This document shows, in pieces, positions 9,203-18,485 of a stretch of DNA of 64,000 bases. Within the stretch, counting starts at the first letter, position 1. Each line of letters opens with the position of its first letter. This DNA comes from Olleya sp. YS (GTDB lineage Bacteria; Bacteroidota; Bacteroidia; Flavobacteriales; Flavobacteriaceae). The translations under genes and the position numbers were made by a program. The stretch lies in the NCBI RefSeq assembly GCF_029760915.1, contig NZ_CP121685.1, positions 62,001 through 126,000 of the forward strand, read 5' to 3'. The notes below the pieces were generated by a model. It saw only the letters and a list, made by a program, of their open reading frames with translations. It ran no database searches and was not told where the DNA came from.

Positions 9203-10255
9203 TTAGTCTTTATCACTCAAAAAGTCACGTTCTAAAAAGTTATAAATTTGCTCTTTAGTGAGTCCTTTTTGTTTATAAATCCATTGTTTAAAACCTTTAT
9301 ATTTAAATAATTTTTTGAATATTTTTTCTGAAATTATATATTTTAAAGGACTTGCTTTTAACGTACTAATAGCTTCAAAATCGTTATAATGTTTTTCTTC
9401 TGTTTTTAAATTTTCAAATTCCTTTTCTATCCATTCTTCAGAAGCATTACCCATATGATACGCATAATTATCATACGTTGCTAACTGGTAACCTCCCATT
9501 TTAAGGATGGGTAAATCATTATACAAATACTCGCTTGTACCACCAAGTTTATAGTTGCTATTGGTATCTGGAATTTTATTAAATACTTCATTTTTATAGG
9601 TTCCAACAAAATGAGAGTTACCAACTACTGCTTTTGTATTGTTTTTACCTTCTAAAGTAGCTATGACGTCTTTTAAATGTGGTTCTAAATCTGGCCAACC
9701 TACACTTTTTGCAAATTTGGTTAAGCCTTCTGGGCTTTTAACTGGACTAAACTTTAGCTTGCTTGAAAATAAATAATCCATCCATATATTTCCTGTATGA
9801 CGTAATTGGGTTCTATAAATTGGTACAGGACTTACCATTCCTGCTTTTGGAAAGGCTTCAAAAGTTGCTAAAACTGCTTTCTCCCAATCGTTTAAAAACA
9901 AAACGTCTGCATCTGTAATTGTGATTAAGCGTTCTTCTGCGGTCCGTAAAGCTTTTAGTATACTATTTATTTTACCTATGGTTTCAGTTTCTATAATAAG
10001 CTCGTCAATGTGATTATCTTCATATAATTTGAATAGTCTTTCATTGACTTTAGATGTACTTCCGTTTGAGACTACAGATATTTTTAAAGGTGATACAGCT
10101 GTTTTTTGCACTGACAATACACACATTTTAAAAATCTTAAAAGCATCTTTATAATAGCCTTCCTCATTTGGAATATATAAAGGAATAATTACACGATGCG
10201 AGCAAGGTTGTAACTCTAGTGTTTTATTACGTACTATGTTTTCCCCTTTTCTCAT
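9203..10255 (-). CDS. Glycosyltransferase, GT-A fold (GT2-like)
   Basis: The 350-residue protein has a GT-A core starting at RVIIPLYIPNEEGYYKD (residues 21-37). VVSNGST appears at 61-67 and ITDADVLFL at 113-121, where D-A-D is the metal-binding motif. An NSHFVGTYKNEVF stretch near residue 205 resembles the acceptor-side loop. The N-terminal 18 residues before the first strand are unusual and could be a slightly early start, though the ATG at 10255 overlaps the upstream stop by four bases (ATGA type), which favours it. It is expected to add a sugar to the glycan of this locus. Confidence 0.75.
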   Translation of the reverse strand: MRKGENIVRNKTLELQPCSHRVIIPLYIPNEEGYYKDAFKIFKMCVLSVQKTAVSPLKISVVSNGSTSKVNERLFKLYEDNHIDELIIETETIGKINSILKALRTAEERLITITDADVLFLNDWEKAVLATFEAFPKAGMVSPVPIYRTQLRHTGNIWMDYLFSSKLKFSPVKSPEGLTKFAKSVGWPDLEPHLKDVIATLEGKNNTKAVVGNSHFVGTYKNEVFNKIPDTNSNYKLGGTSEYLYNDLPILKMGGYQLATYDNYAYHMGNASEEWIEKEFENLKTEEKHYNDFEAISTLKASPLKYIISEKIFKKLFKYKGFKQWIYKQKGLTKEQIYNFLERDFLSDKD

Positions 10256-11094
10256 GAATGCGTTATGATAAATCTATTTAAATATCCTAAACCTAGTTTA
10301 GATACTGTATTAGCTAAAAATAATTTTATTTTTATGGTTTTTCTACTTCCCCATTTATCATGAAATAATATTAAACCTTCAATCATTTTTTTATTATTTA
10401 ATACCCAAGTCCAGTTTTCTTTAATGATATAATTTGGTGTTTTTGCTGGTAACTCAAACGATTTATTTTTATTATCTCCAACACTACTTTGTCCATGTAA
10501 ATGGTGTACTATTGCGTTAGTGACTAATGCGTGTTTAATATTATATTTTTGTAATTGCATAGCATAGTCATTATCTGCATAATAAAAACCGAAACGTTCA
10601 TCTAATTTTTTTATAGCTTCAAACACCTTTTTATGTGCTACAATACACCAACCTGTAAGGTGTTTTTGTATTTGATAACCAACAATATAATTATTATTTT
10701 CTAATGCCTCTTTAGGTAAGCTATTAGCTTTAGGATCTAATGGCGAAACGGATAACAATTTGGGATTATGTTGCAAAACGTTATTAGTTTCGACTAACCA
10801 ATTTATATCAAAAACGACATCGTTATTGCTTAAAATATAGTACTCTGCATTAGCATGACTTACTCCAATATTTAAAAACTTATGAAAACTAAACGCATCC
10901 TTGGGTGTAATAATTTTTAAATGCTGAACGTTGTATTGGTAATGGCTGTTTTTGTTGCTTTCTATCAATAATATCTCATAATCTACTTTGGCCTTAATAG
11001 CACTTTTTATAAAGGTGTCAAAGCATTCTACATTCATATCGTACGTAGATTGTTGATCTGTTTTTGACAATACTATTAAAGAAAATTTTGGCAT
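10252..11094 (-). CDS. Family 2 glycosyltransferase (rhamnosyl-type layout)
   Basis: This 280-residue protein starts PKFSLIVLSKTD and has NIGVSHANAEYYILSNNDVVFD around residues 75-96, with N-N-D taking the place of DxD. FGFYYADNDYAMQLQKYN near 167-184 is the Asp-rich acceptor block, and HHLHGQSS follows, a His motif common in GT2 enzymes that add 6-deoxyhexoses. The assignment to a particular sugar is only inference. It ends in an ATGA overlap with the next gene and begins one base after the stop of the kinase-fold protein gene. Confidence 0.8.
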   Translation of the reverse strand: MPKFSLIVLSKTDQQSTYDMNVECFDTFIKSAIKAKVDYEILLIESNKNSHYQYNVQHLKIITPKDAFSFHKFLNIGVSHANAEYYILSNNDVVFDINWLVETNNVLQHNPKLLSVSPLDPKANSLPKEALENNNYIVGYQIQKHLTGWCIVAHKKVFEAIKKLDERFGFYYADNDYAMQLQKYNIKHALVTNAIVHHLHGQSSVGDNKNKSFELPAKTPNYIIKENWTWVLNNKKMIEGLILFHDKWGSRKTIKIKLFLANTVSKLGLGYLNRFIITHS

Positions 11095-11095
11095 A

Positions 11096-12988
11096 TTATG
11101 ATTTAAACCTTTTTAAAAAACTCATTATTTTCGTCACATTTTTGACTCCTATTAAAGCTTTACCTTTTTTTAAGGCAAATTGTTTTCTATCGTTAAAACT
11201 TAACTTATTTTTTTTATTTAATTGTTCCTTAATTTTAGATAGTTTGAAAGTTGTTTCATCTTTACTTAAAGAGGAATCTAAACCAACTTTAATTAAACTA
11301 TTAATCGTTTTTTTAGTAAAATCAAACTTTCCAATATATTCATTTAAAGTTAATGCGACAGAGTATATATCTGAAAATCTATCAGATTGTAGTTTAAATT
11401 TATCGCCTAATCCAACAGGAGTAATTTTATTTTTATCGTAATTATAGACACTCCATCCAAAATCTATTAACCTTGGAGATAATTTGCCTCTATCATTGCT
11501 TACTACTAGTATATTATTTGGTCTAATATCTCTATGTATAATATCATTATTATTAAGTTCTATTAGCATGTCTATTAAGTCTTTAATAAAATCATTAATA
11601 CCACTTGTAGACCAAAATGAAGCAATATTATTAATCTCTAAAAAAGAAACACCATTAATTTTCTCAATTTCAACTTTATCGTAGTCTCCTACTTTACTAA
11701 AAGACAATACTTTTGGAAAATAAATGGAATCCTTAAGTGTATTTAGAAAACGATTTTCGTTATGACTAACAGGGAACGATGCGATTTTTATTATGCTATT
11801 AGGTGTTTGGTAAACCTCAGTAAAAAACGACTCGTTTTCAGTTCTAGTAGTACTAGATGTAATTAGTGTCCCTAAGTTAGTTGTTACATTTTGAATATTA
11901 GAAAATTCAATATTCTTTTTATTAAAATGAACCGAAAAGTCTTTTGGAAGCGAATATTGGTAACCGTTTTGAAGCATAAATTGATTTAATAACTCGCCTG
12001 TTTCTTTTAAACTAAGCGTTTTATTATAATTGATATCACTTCTTTCTGCAATAGTTTCTAGTTTGATTTTATAATCTTGTGCAATATGTCTTTTTTGTAC
12101 ATAGGCATGATATAAGAGTGAATAAAAATGATTTTTATCATCTGGTATATAAAAGTTATAATCAGATAATTGACGGTTTTTTAAAATATTAAACTCCCAT
12201 TTTTTATCATAATAATCATCACCCAAATACCTGAAATCAAATGGTACTTCTTCGTTATTAATATTTATATAATGGTAAACACGATGCTTTAAATCTGGAA
12301 AAGCAGTCTTTGCACCTGTTATGTATTTAGTATAATTAAGATGCTCTACCAATAAATCAATATCGCCATGTCCTTCTACGTGATAGTCGTTTGGTAGGCA
12401 ATCAAAATTTCTAAGCACAACGTATTCCAGACTATTATTTAAAGCAAAAAACAACTCGTCTATTGATTTCCAAAAAGGAACACCTAGAACATTATTTTTC
12501 TTATTTATAGTTTTTGAAGTCTGTTTGTAATTATTTTTATAATCTTTTAATGTGGTATTTAATAAAAATGAAATGTCTTTATTAGATTCAAAGTAATTGT
12601 CTGACGCGTGTATTTTGTGTCCTCCACCTGTTAACGCTCTAAATTTTGCTTTTTTATCAAAAACATTTGTGTTTACAGTAGTAATACCGTTTGAAGTCTT
12701 ACGGTTTTCAAATTTAGGATTTTCATCTTCAAAAATTAAAACAGTAAAATCATCTGATCCACAATGTTCAATTTTTCCTGTTATTATTGCATCAAATTCA
12801 GCTTCGGTTTTATCTTTTTGAGAATGTGAATAAAAACGTTTTAGATTTTCATGAAACAATTCTTCTTTCCATGAAAATTGAAACGTATTTAATACATTAA
12901 ATGAATTAGAAATGTCTTGAGAAATTGCTTGTAAATGCGATTTTCCTTTTGACCAAACAATTAATATATGAATTAAAGCTTCATTCAT
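11096..12988 (-). CDS. Three-part protein: unknown N-domain, nucleotidyltransferase-like middle, kinase-fold C-domain
   Basis: This 630-residue protein lies between Wzt and the glycosyltransferases. Residues 1-145 form an unknown domain with RFYSHS at 51-56 and TGGGHKIHASD at 120-130. Residues 165-315 resemble a nucleotidyltransferase fold, with GHGDIDLLV at 206-214 (paired acidic residues) and PFDFRY at 249-254. Residues 385-560 resemble a protein or small-molecule kinase, with Lys401 in IIKIAS, IIHRDIRPNNIL at 483-494 (catalytic Asp487, Asn492) and LIDFGWS at 507-513 (metal-binding Asp509). All core kinase residues are present, so it is probably active. I infer that it phosphorylates or caps the glycan, by analogy with WbdD, but homology to WbdD was not tested. 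A regulatory protein kinase is the alternative. Confidence 0.7.
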   Translation of the reverse strand: MNEALIHILIVWSKGKSHLQAISQDISNSFNVLNTFQFSWKEELFHENLKRFYSHSQKDKTEAEFDAIITGKIEHCGSDDFTVLIFEDENPKFENRKTSNGITTVNTNVFDKKAKFRALTGGGHKIHASDNYFESNKDISFLLNTTLKDYKNNYKQTSKTINKKNNVLGVPFWKSIDELFFALNNSLEYVVLRNFDCLPNDYHVEGHGDIDLLVEHLNYTKYITGAKTAFPDLKHRVYHYININNEEVPFDFRYLGDDYYDKKWEFNILKNRQLSDYNFYIPDDKNHFYSLLYHAYVQKRHIAQDYKIKLETIAERSDINYNKTLSLKETGELLNQFMLQNGYQYSLPKDFSVHFNKKNIEFSNIQNVTTNLGTLITSSTTRTENESFFTEVYQTPNSIIKIASFPVSHNENRFLNTLKDSIYFPKVLSFSKVGDYDKVEIEKINGVSFLEINNIASFWSTSGINDFIKDLIDMLIELNNNDIIHRDIRPNNILVVSNDRGKLSPRLIDFGWSVYNYDKNKITPVGLGDKFKLQSDRFSDIYSVALTLNEYIGKFDFTKKTINSLIKVGLDSSLSKDETTFKLSKIKEQLNKKNKLSFNDRKQFALKKGKALIGVKNVTKIMSFLKRFKS

Positions 12989-12989
12989 A

Positions 12990-14270
12990 TTATTTAGTAA
13001 AATGCCACTCGTTACGTTTTAAAATAAGTGGGATATCTGATGTCACTAAACGTCCAGAATTAAAATAATCTGTAGGATCAATAATTAAATCTGAAACTTT
13101 TACTATATGATCTAAAAGTGCATCGGGTGATTTAACCGAAATATTTATATAATATTCTCCAGGCTTAATTTCTAGACCGTTTTTTAATGAACAGATAAGC
13201 GTATTTTCGCCTTTAGATAAATCAAAGATTGTTGAAGTGTCTCTAGAATCGAAAGCTAAAATCCTTGTTTCATTTTGATCAAATATAGTTATACGTACAG
13301 TTACTTTAACATCAACTTTACTGCTCAATTTTATTTCAAAATATGTAGGTTCATTAATTAATAGCCTATCAGTAATTTCTTTTTTATTATTTAACGTTTC
13401 AAACCCAATAAAACTAACAGGTTTGTTGGCTCTATTTCTATTTAAAAAATCAAACTTATTAACCTCTTGTGTGACTTGTTTTCTATAATTTTCAATAGTC
13501 TCTTCTATTGGACCTTCAAAAGCTATTGTACCATTAGACAACAACAAACCTCTTGTACATAGTTTTTGTACAGACGCCATGTTATGGCTTACAAACAACA
13601 CTGTACGTCCTTCACCTCTTGAGATGTCTTGCATTTTTCCAATTGCTTTCTTTTGAAACTCAGCATCACCTACAGCTAAAACCTCATCTATAACTAATAT
13701 TTCTGGTTCTAAAAAAGCAGCTACTGCAAAAGCTAAACGGACTGTCATTCCAGAACTGTAGCGTTTTACAGGAGTATCTATATAGCGTTGACAGCCTGAA
13801 AACTCTATGATTTCTTCAATTTTTGAGGAGATTTCTTTTTTGGTCATTCCCAAAATGGCTCCATTTAAGTATACGTTTTCACGTCCTGTCATTTCGCCAT
13901 GAAATCCTGTACCCACTTCTAATAAAGAGGCTATACGTCCTCTGGCTTTAATTTCACCAGTGGTTGGTCCTGTGACTTTTGATAAGATTTTTAGAAGGGT
14001 TGATTTTCCTGCTCCATTTTTTCCAATAATCCCTAAAACTTCTCCTTTTTTGACTTCAAAATTAATATCCTTTAAAGCCCAAACATATTCCGAGTCTCCT
14101 TTAGTACTTCTATCATTAGACTCACCAACTTTTAAATACGGATCCTCTTTACCACGTACTTTATGCCACCAACGATTTAAATCGTGACTTATGGTGCCTG
14201 TTCCAACCAAACCTAAACGGTATTGTTTGGAAATATTTTCTGCTTTTAATATTACACGCTGCTCTGACAT
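12990..14270 (-). CDS. wzt: Polysaccharide ABC transporter ATPase with C-terminal glycan-recognition-like domain
   Basis: The 426-residue protein has a complete ABC ATPase in its first 260 residues: Walker A GKNGAGKST at 83-91, signature YSSGM at 171-175, Walker B ILVIDE at 191-196 and the H-loop SHN near 230. The extra domain at about 275-426 is rich in beta-strand-like segments and matches the place and size of Wzt C-terminal domains, which in some O-antigen systems bind the finished, capped chain. It pairs with the permease gene that follows two bases upstream on this strand. The likely job is to power export of a lipid-linked polymer across the inner membrane. Confidence 0.9.
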   Translation of the reverse strand: MSEQRVILKAENISKQYRLGLVGTGTISHDLNRWWHKVRGKEDPYLKVGESNDRSTKGDSEYVWALKDINFEVKKGEVLGIIGKNGAGKSTLLKILSKVTGPTTGEIKARGRIASLLEVGTGFHGEMTGRENVYLNGAILGMTKKEISSKIEEIIEFSGCQRYIDTPVKRYSSGMTVRLAFAVAAFLEPEILVIDEVLAVGDAEFQKKAIGKMQDISRGEGRTVLFVSHNMASVQKLCTRGLLLSNGTIAFEGPIEETIENYRKQVTQEVNKFDFLNRNRANKPVSFIGFETLNNKKEITDRLLINEPTYFEIKLSSKVDVKVTVRITIFDQNETRILAFDSRDTSTIFDLSKGENTLICSLKNGLEIKPGEYYINISVKSPDALLDHIVKVSDLIIDPTDYFNSGRLVTSDIPLILKRNEWHFTK

Positions 14271-14271
14271 A

Positions 14272-15168
14272 CTAAACGGTATCTATAAAAGATTTTTCTG
14301 TTTTATTGAAAACCACTAACCCTAACAAAGCTATAAATACAGTAACAAACAAGGTTATTAGTATACCTTTTATTGAAAAACTACCTTGAGAAAAAAACAT
14401 GTATCTAAAGGTTTCCACAACATTTGCTAACGGATTATTTTCTATTATAGGATTAATAATATTTGCTGTTTTCGGGAAATTATTTTGAATTTTTTCAACC
14501 GCTACATTTATTGGGTACATTACAGCAGAAATGTACATAAGTAATTGCACGCCAAAACCAACAAGAAAAGTTAGGTCTCTATATTTTGTAGTCATAGACG
14601 ATATAATCATCCCTAAGCCTAAACCCAACAATCCCATTAGTAAAACCAAAAGGGGAAATAGCATTAAAACTTTAAAGTCTATAATACCTGCATTATTTTG
14701 CATTGCAAAAAACACATAAAAACCAATAAATATTAAAAATTGTATAGCAAATTTTAATAATGCAGAAATAACTACAGTCATAGGCATAATGACTCTTGGA
14801 AAATAGACTTTACTAAATATACCTTGATTTTTTTTAAACGAATCACTAGTACCTTTTAAACATTCTGCAAAATAATTCCATATAGTGATTCCAGCTAGAT
14901 TAAACAAAAAAGGATGTACACCTGTACCGACGTCAATATTAGCAATACCATTAAATATTATTGTAAAAATTACAGATGTTATTAAGGGTTGTATTAAATA
15001 CCATAAAGGACCTAACACAGTTTGCTTATACATAGTAATAACATCTCGTTTTACAAATAGCACAAGCAAATCACGATAACGCCAAATCTCTTTAAAATTA
15101 AAATCGACAAGCTTTTGCTTTGGTGAAATGGTATATAACCAATCTGATTTTAGATTATCCTTTTCCAA
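14272..15168 (-). CDS. wzm: Polysaccharide ABC-2 type transporter permease
   Basis: This 298-residue integral membrane protein has about six hydrophobic segments and the ABC-2 layout seen in Wzm/TagG/KpsM. WRYRDLLVLFVKRDVITMYK near residues 29-48 is the coupling N-terminal helix region and LGPLWYLIQPLIT follows it. It forms the membrane channel for the adjacent Wzt-type ATPase. Its start is 22 bases after the stop of the tyrosine kinase gene. Pairing a Wzm/Wzt exporter with Wza/Wzc-type genes is common in Bacteroidota and suggests export across both membranes through one apparatus. Confidence 0.9.
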   Translation of the reverse strand: MEKDNLKSDWLYTISPKQKLVDFNFKEIWRYRDLLVLFVKRDVITMYKQTVLGPLWYLIQPLITSVIFTIIFNGIANIDVGTGVHPFLFNLAGITIWNYFAECLKGTSDSFKKNQGIFSKVYFPRVIMPMTVVISALLKFAIQFLIFIGFYVFFAMQNNAGIIDFKVLMLFPLLVLLMGLLGLGLGMIISSMTTKYRDLTFLVGFGVQLLMYISAVMYPINVAVEKIQNNFPKTANIINPIIENNPLANVVETFRYMFFSQGSFSIKGILITLFVTVFIALLGLVVFNKTEKSFIDTV

Positions 15169-15190
15169 GTTTTCAACTTTTTATAGATGT

Positions 15191-17653
15191 TTATTTAAAA
15201 GGATTTAAAAAAGTAGTTACTTTTTTAATAAATGAGTCCTTATTTTTTTCTTCTTCATGATAACCATTAGTATAATTACCATAACCGTAACCATAACCGT
15301 AGCCATAACCATAGCCATAACCATATTTTCCTTTTTGGTCATAACCGTTATACAAGAAACTAATATTATTAATCTCGCCTTTTTTGTGTTTATCGTTAAT
15401 AAGGTTAAGCATTTCTTTTTTGGTATAATCTTGTCTTACTACATACAATGACGCATCTGCGTAGGTTAATAATTCCATTGCATCTGCAACCAAACCAACA
15501 GGAGGTGTATCTAAAATAATATAGTCATAATTAGCTTTAAGGTGATTCATTAACTCATCCATTTTTTCACTAATCAATAATTCAGACGGATTTGGTGGTA
15601 TGGGTCCAGAGGTTATAACATCTAAATTGTTAACTTTTGTACTTTGTGTCACCTCTTCCAAAGTTTTTTGACCTATTAAGTAATTAACTGCTCCAATATC
15701 GTTTTGGATATCAAAATCTCCAAAAATTTTAGGCTTACGTAAGTCTAAGCCAACTAATACTGTTTTTTTACCACTTAAAGCAAAAACGGTTGCAATATTT
15801 ATAGAGCAAAATGTTTTCCCTTCTCCACTAACAGACGACGTAATCATAACGGTTTTAGTACTATCCAAATCGTGTTGCTTATACATATATTGCAAACTTG
15901 ATCGTATAGCACGAAACGCTTCCGCAACTGCAGACTTTGGTTTACGGTGTACCGCTAAATTATTATCTAATAAATTTTTACCGACAACACCTAATAATGG
16001 TATATTACTTAAATTTTCTAAATTTTTAGGTGTATGTATTTTAGTATCAAAAAAGATAACTAAAAACGCCAGCAATAATGGTGGCAAAATCCCACCAAAA
16101 AATGCAAATAAATATCTAGAGCTTAGTTTTAAATCTATTGGACGCGCGCCTGTATTTTTAGCAGAGTCAATCCATAAAATATCAGAGACTGTTGCTGCTT
16201 TAATAATATCTGCCTCACCACGTTTGGACAGAAATAGATTATATGTTTTTTCGTTTAATAGATATTGACGTTCTATATCTAATAAGTTTTGTTGATCTCT
16301 TGGTAATTTATTAAACTGTCCTTTGGCAGTTCCAATTTTACCATTTATTAAATTAAGTTCTCGGTTTAATCCAATTGATGCAGAACTGATATTTTCTAGC
16401 AATACCATTTTAATACTTTCAATTTGTCTATCTAAATCATCAAATATAGATGCTCCTGGTTGTACAGTAGCTTCGTATTTAGCACGTTGTACAGATAGTG
16501 CATTAATTTTTGAAATATTATTTAAAATATTACCGTCGTCTATTCCAGCAACTGATGGTGCTGGTAAGTCTGTAAACGTTTTACTGTTTTCTAAATAGGA
16601 TTTTAAACCTGCATAATAGGCCTTTTTACGATTAATATCATCTCGCTGAAATTCTAAATCTGTTAACTTTTGTGAGATTTGCTCACTTTCTTGATCTAAG
16701 TTGTAAATTCCGTTTCTAGAACGGTATTCATTTAAAGCATCCGCATTTCCTGTTAAAGAGTCTTTAACGCGATTTAGTTGACTATCAATAAACTCAATTG
16801 TATTAGTTACAAACTGATTTTTTCGTTCTAGTTGCTCTTTTGTGACTACCTTGACAGTTTCATTTAAATAATCTTCAATCTTCTTAGTATTATGATCAAC
16901 CATACTTAGGCTAATGATGGCAGAATTTCTAGGATTATTAATAGTTAATTTTCCTCTGTATTTTGCAACAACAGCATCAAATGGCAGTAGCTGTAGAAAA
17001 TAAGAGTCTCCAGATTTAGGTGTACTGTCCTCAACAATATTTATAGTTCCTTTTAAGTAGGGTAAATCAATAAACTCTCCCAAGGTAAAGCGTTTTGTAT
17101 TTACCCCTTGAGGCACATCCACTGATTTAACTGCAAAATTAGAATACTTTTGAGCACTAGCGACTGTAGTTTCAAAATTAAATTCCAATTCAGCTTCACC
17201 TTGTCCTAAAAAAGTAATTTTAATAGGCTTATTTAGTAATTGAAATCCAGTAGTATCTAAAGTAAATCTAAATGGTGCGTCCTTATAGACATCATCTTTT
17301 CTAAATCTAGATTGTTTCAAATACGTTACATAAAACTCTAAGTTTTTTACAACTTGTTCATGCAAGCTTCTAGATTGCAATGTATTTATTAATGTTTGTA
17401 CTTTACCAGAAACTCCTCCATAATTAAAGGTTAAATTAGTGTTGGAGGTAAACAACGGGTTTTTATCGTCTTCAATAGATATTTTAGTACTTAATCTATA
17501 GGATTGCTGCTTGCGTATATTTTGTTGATAGACAATAAAAACACCAATCCCAACACATAATATAAACAGCTTCCAATAACTAAGCGCTTTAAATAAAAAG
17601 GCTTTAATATCAAATGCAGGACTAGAGTCTAAAACATCAAATTCTTCATTCAT
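15191..17653 (-). CDS. wzc: Wzc-like polysaccharide co-polymerase / tyrosine autokinase with Gly-Tyr tail
   Basis: The 820-residue protein has a first membrane segment at about 24-45, a long periplasmic coiled-coil Wzz-type region, and a second membrane segment near 507-530. A cytoplasmic BY-kinase domain follows, with Walker A SGEGKT near 606, Walker A' LVGLDLRKPK near 635 and Walker B YIILDTPP near 708. The C-terminus holds an unbroken run of Gly-Tyr pairs at about 770-789 plus further tyrosines, the autophosphorylation cluster in this family. Cycling of tail phosphorylation normally controls assembly of the export complex and chain length. The Wza gene lies nine bases upstream, in the usual order. 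Confidence 0.92.
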   Translation of the reverse strand: MNEEFDVLDSSPAFDIKAFLFKALSYWKLFILCVGIGVFIVYQQNIRKQQSYRLSTKISIEDDKNPLFTSNTNLTFNYGGVSGKVQTLINTLQSRSLHEQVVKNLEFYVTYLKQSRFRKDDVYKDAPFRFTLDTTGFQLLNKPIKITFLGQGEAELEFNFETTVASAQKYSNFAVKSVDVPQGVNTKRFTLGEFIDLPYLKGTINIVEDSTPKSGDSYFLQLLPFDAVVAKYRGKLTINNPRNSAIISLSMVDHNTKKIEDYLNETVKVVTKEQLERKNQFVTNTIEFIDSQLNRVKDSLTGNADALNEYRSRNGIYNLDQESEQISQKLTDLEFQRDDINRKKAYYAGLKSYLENSKTFTDLPAPSVAGIDDGNILNNISKINALSVQRAKYEATVQPGASIFDDLDRQIESIKMVLLENISSASIGLNRELNLINGKIGTAKGQFNKLPRDQQNLLDIERQYLLNEKTYNLFLSKRGEADIIKAATVSDILWIDSAKNTGARPIDLKLSSRYLFAFFGGILPPLLLAFLVIFFDTKIHTPKNLENLSNIPLLGVVGKNLLDNNLAVHRKPKSAVAEAFRAIRSSLQYMYKQHDLDSTKTVMITSSVSGEGKTFCSINIATVFALSGKKTVLVGLDLRKPKIFGDFDIQNDIGAVNYLIGQKTLEEVTQSTKVNNLDVITSGPIPPNPSELLISEKMDELMNHLKANYDYIILDTPPVGLVADAMELLTYADASLYVVRQDYTKKEMLNLINDKHKKGEINNISFLYNGYDQKGKYGYGYGYGYGYGYGYGNYTNGYHEEEKNKDSFIKKVTTFLNPFK
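15265..15335 (-). repeat. Hexanucleotide tandem repeat coding for (Gly-Tyr)n
   Basis: About nine imperfect copies of a six-base unit, ccataa/ccgtaa/ccatag on the plus strand, encode alternating Gly-Tyr at the end of the Wzc-like kinase. A unit of six keeps the frame when copies are gained or lost, so the number of tyrosines could vary between strains without inactivating the gene. Third-position changes between copies (cat/cgt, taa/tag) show the array is not brand new. Confidence 0.9.
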
Positions 17654-17662
17654 AATAACTAA

Positions 17663-18463
17663 TTAAAGGTTTTTAGCTAAAAAATAAGTAGAAATCAAAA
17701 CAGAGAAGATACTTGCTATTGTAGTAAAGGTTTGCGTAGCAGTTTGACCTGCACCTAATGCCTTACGTTTAAGAGGTTTTACTAATATCATATCGTTTGG
17801 CTGTATGTAATAGTATGGTGATTTCATAGCTGCTTTATCTGTTAAATCGATATGATGAATTTTTTGTCCATTAGGATATTGCCTAATCACCAATACATCT
17901 TTACGGTCACCAGTATCTGAAATATCTCCAGCATTAGCTAAAGCCTCGATGATATTTACACGATCTTGAAATAAAGTTAGAACTCCACCTCCACCTACTT
18001 CTCCTGTTACAGTATAACGCAATCCTGCTAGTTTAACAGTCACAAATATTTTAGATACATCTTTTAAGTACTTATCTAACAATGCTTGCTTCACTTTATC
18101 CTCAATTTCATCTGTTGTAAATCCTAATACATTCACTTTTTCTAAAATAGGAAACTCAATATTTCCGTGTAAATCGACAGTAAACCCATTAAAATATAAA
18201 TTCTGACTGTTACCAGAACCTGCAACTTGTTCTGTTGGTTGAAAAATTTCAACTAATTTTTTTAATTCACTATCTGTAGATTTTATACTAACACTTAATA
18301 TATCATTAATTTGAACTCGGTAAGGTGTTGCTAATGCTTGGATTTGAAGTGAGTCATCTACAATCGTTCCTTTATCTTGTAGATAAACCACGTCTTTATT
18401 TGTAATACATGACGTACTTAAAAGGCTAAATACTACCATGATACAGACTATAATTTGCTTCAT
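17663..18463 (-). CDS. wza: Wza-like polysaccharide export lipoprotein
   Basis: From the ATG at 18463 the protein has 266 residues and a lipoprotein signal: MKQIIVCIMVVF followed by the lipobox LSTSC, with Cys19 as the lipid site. An upstream in-frame ATG at 18514 exists, but it would bury the signal peptide 17 residues inside, and the -7 promoter element (18486-18493) lies between the two, so 18463 is the start. The body has the Poly_export domain (YRVQINDILSVSIKS near 45-60) and SLBB-type segments (YTVTGEVGGGGVLTLF near 150). A hydrophobic C-terminal stretch ends the protein. It should form the outer-membrane/periplasmic exit channel for the glycan and work with the downstream Wzc-type protein. 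Confidence 0.9.
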   Translation of the reverse strand: MKQIIVCIMVVFSLLSTSCITNKDVVYLQDKGTIVDDSLQIQALATPYRVQINDILSVSIKSTDSELKKLVEIFQPTEQVAGSGNSQNLYFNGFTVDLHGNIEFPILEKVNVLGFTTDEIEDKVKQALLDKYLKDVSKIFVTVKLAGLRYTVTGEVGGGGVLTLFQDRVNIIEALANAGDISDTGDRKDVLVIRQYPNGQKIHHIDLTDKAAMKSPYYYIQPNDMILVKPLKRKALGAGQTATQTFTTIASIFSVLISTYFLAKNL

Positions 18464-18485
18464 TGTTGAGGCGTTTGTTAATTGA

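Noticed and set aside
11064-11684. Two hydrophobic plus-strand frames opposite the kinase-fold gene
   Set aside because: They are shadows of the minus-strand gene with its conserved kinase motifs, and lack start signals.
15257-15451. Repeat at the kinase tail as a CRISPR-like or minisatellite locus
   Set aside because: The unit is six bases, has no spacers and encodes Gly-Tyr in frame in the Wzc-like protein.
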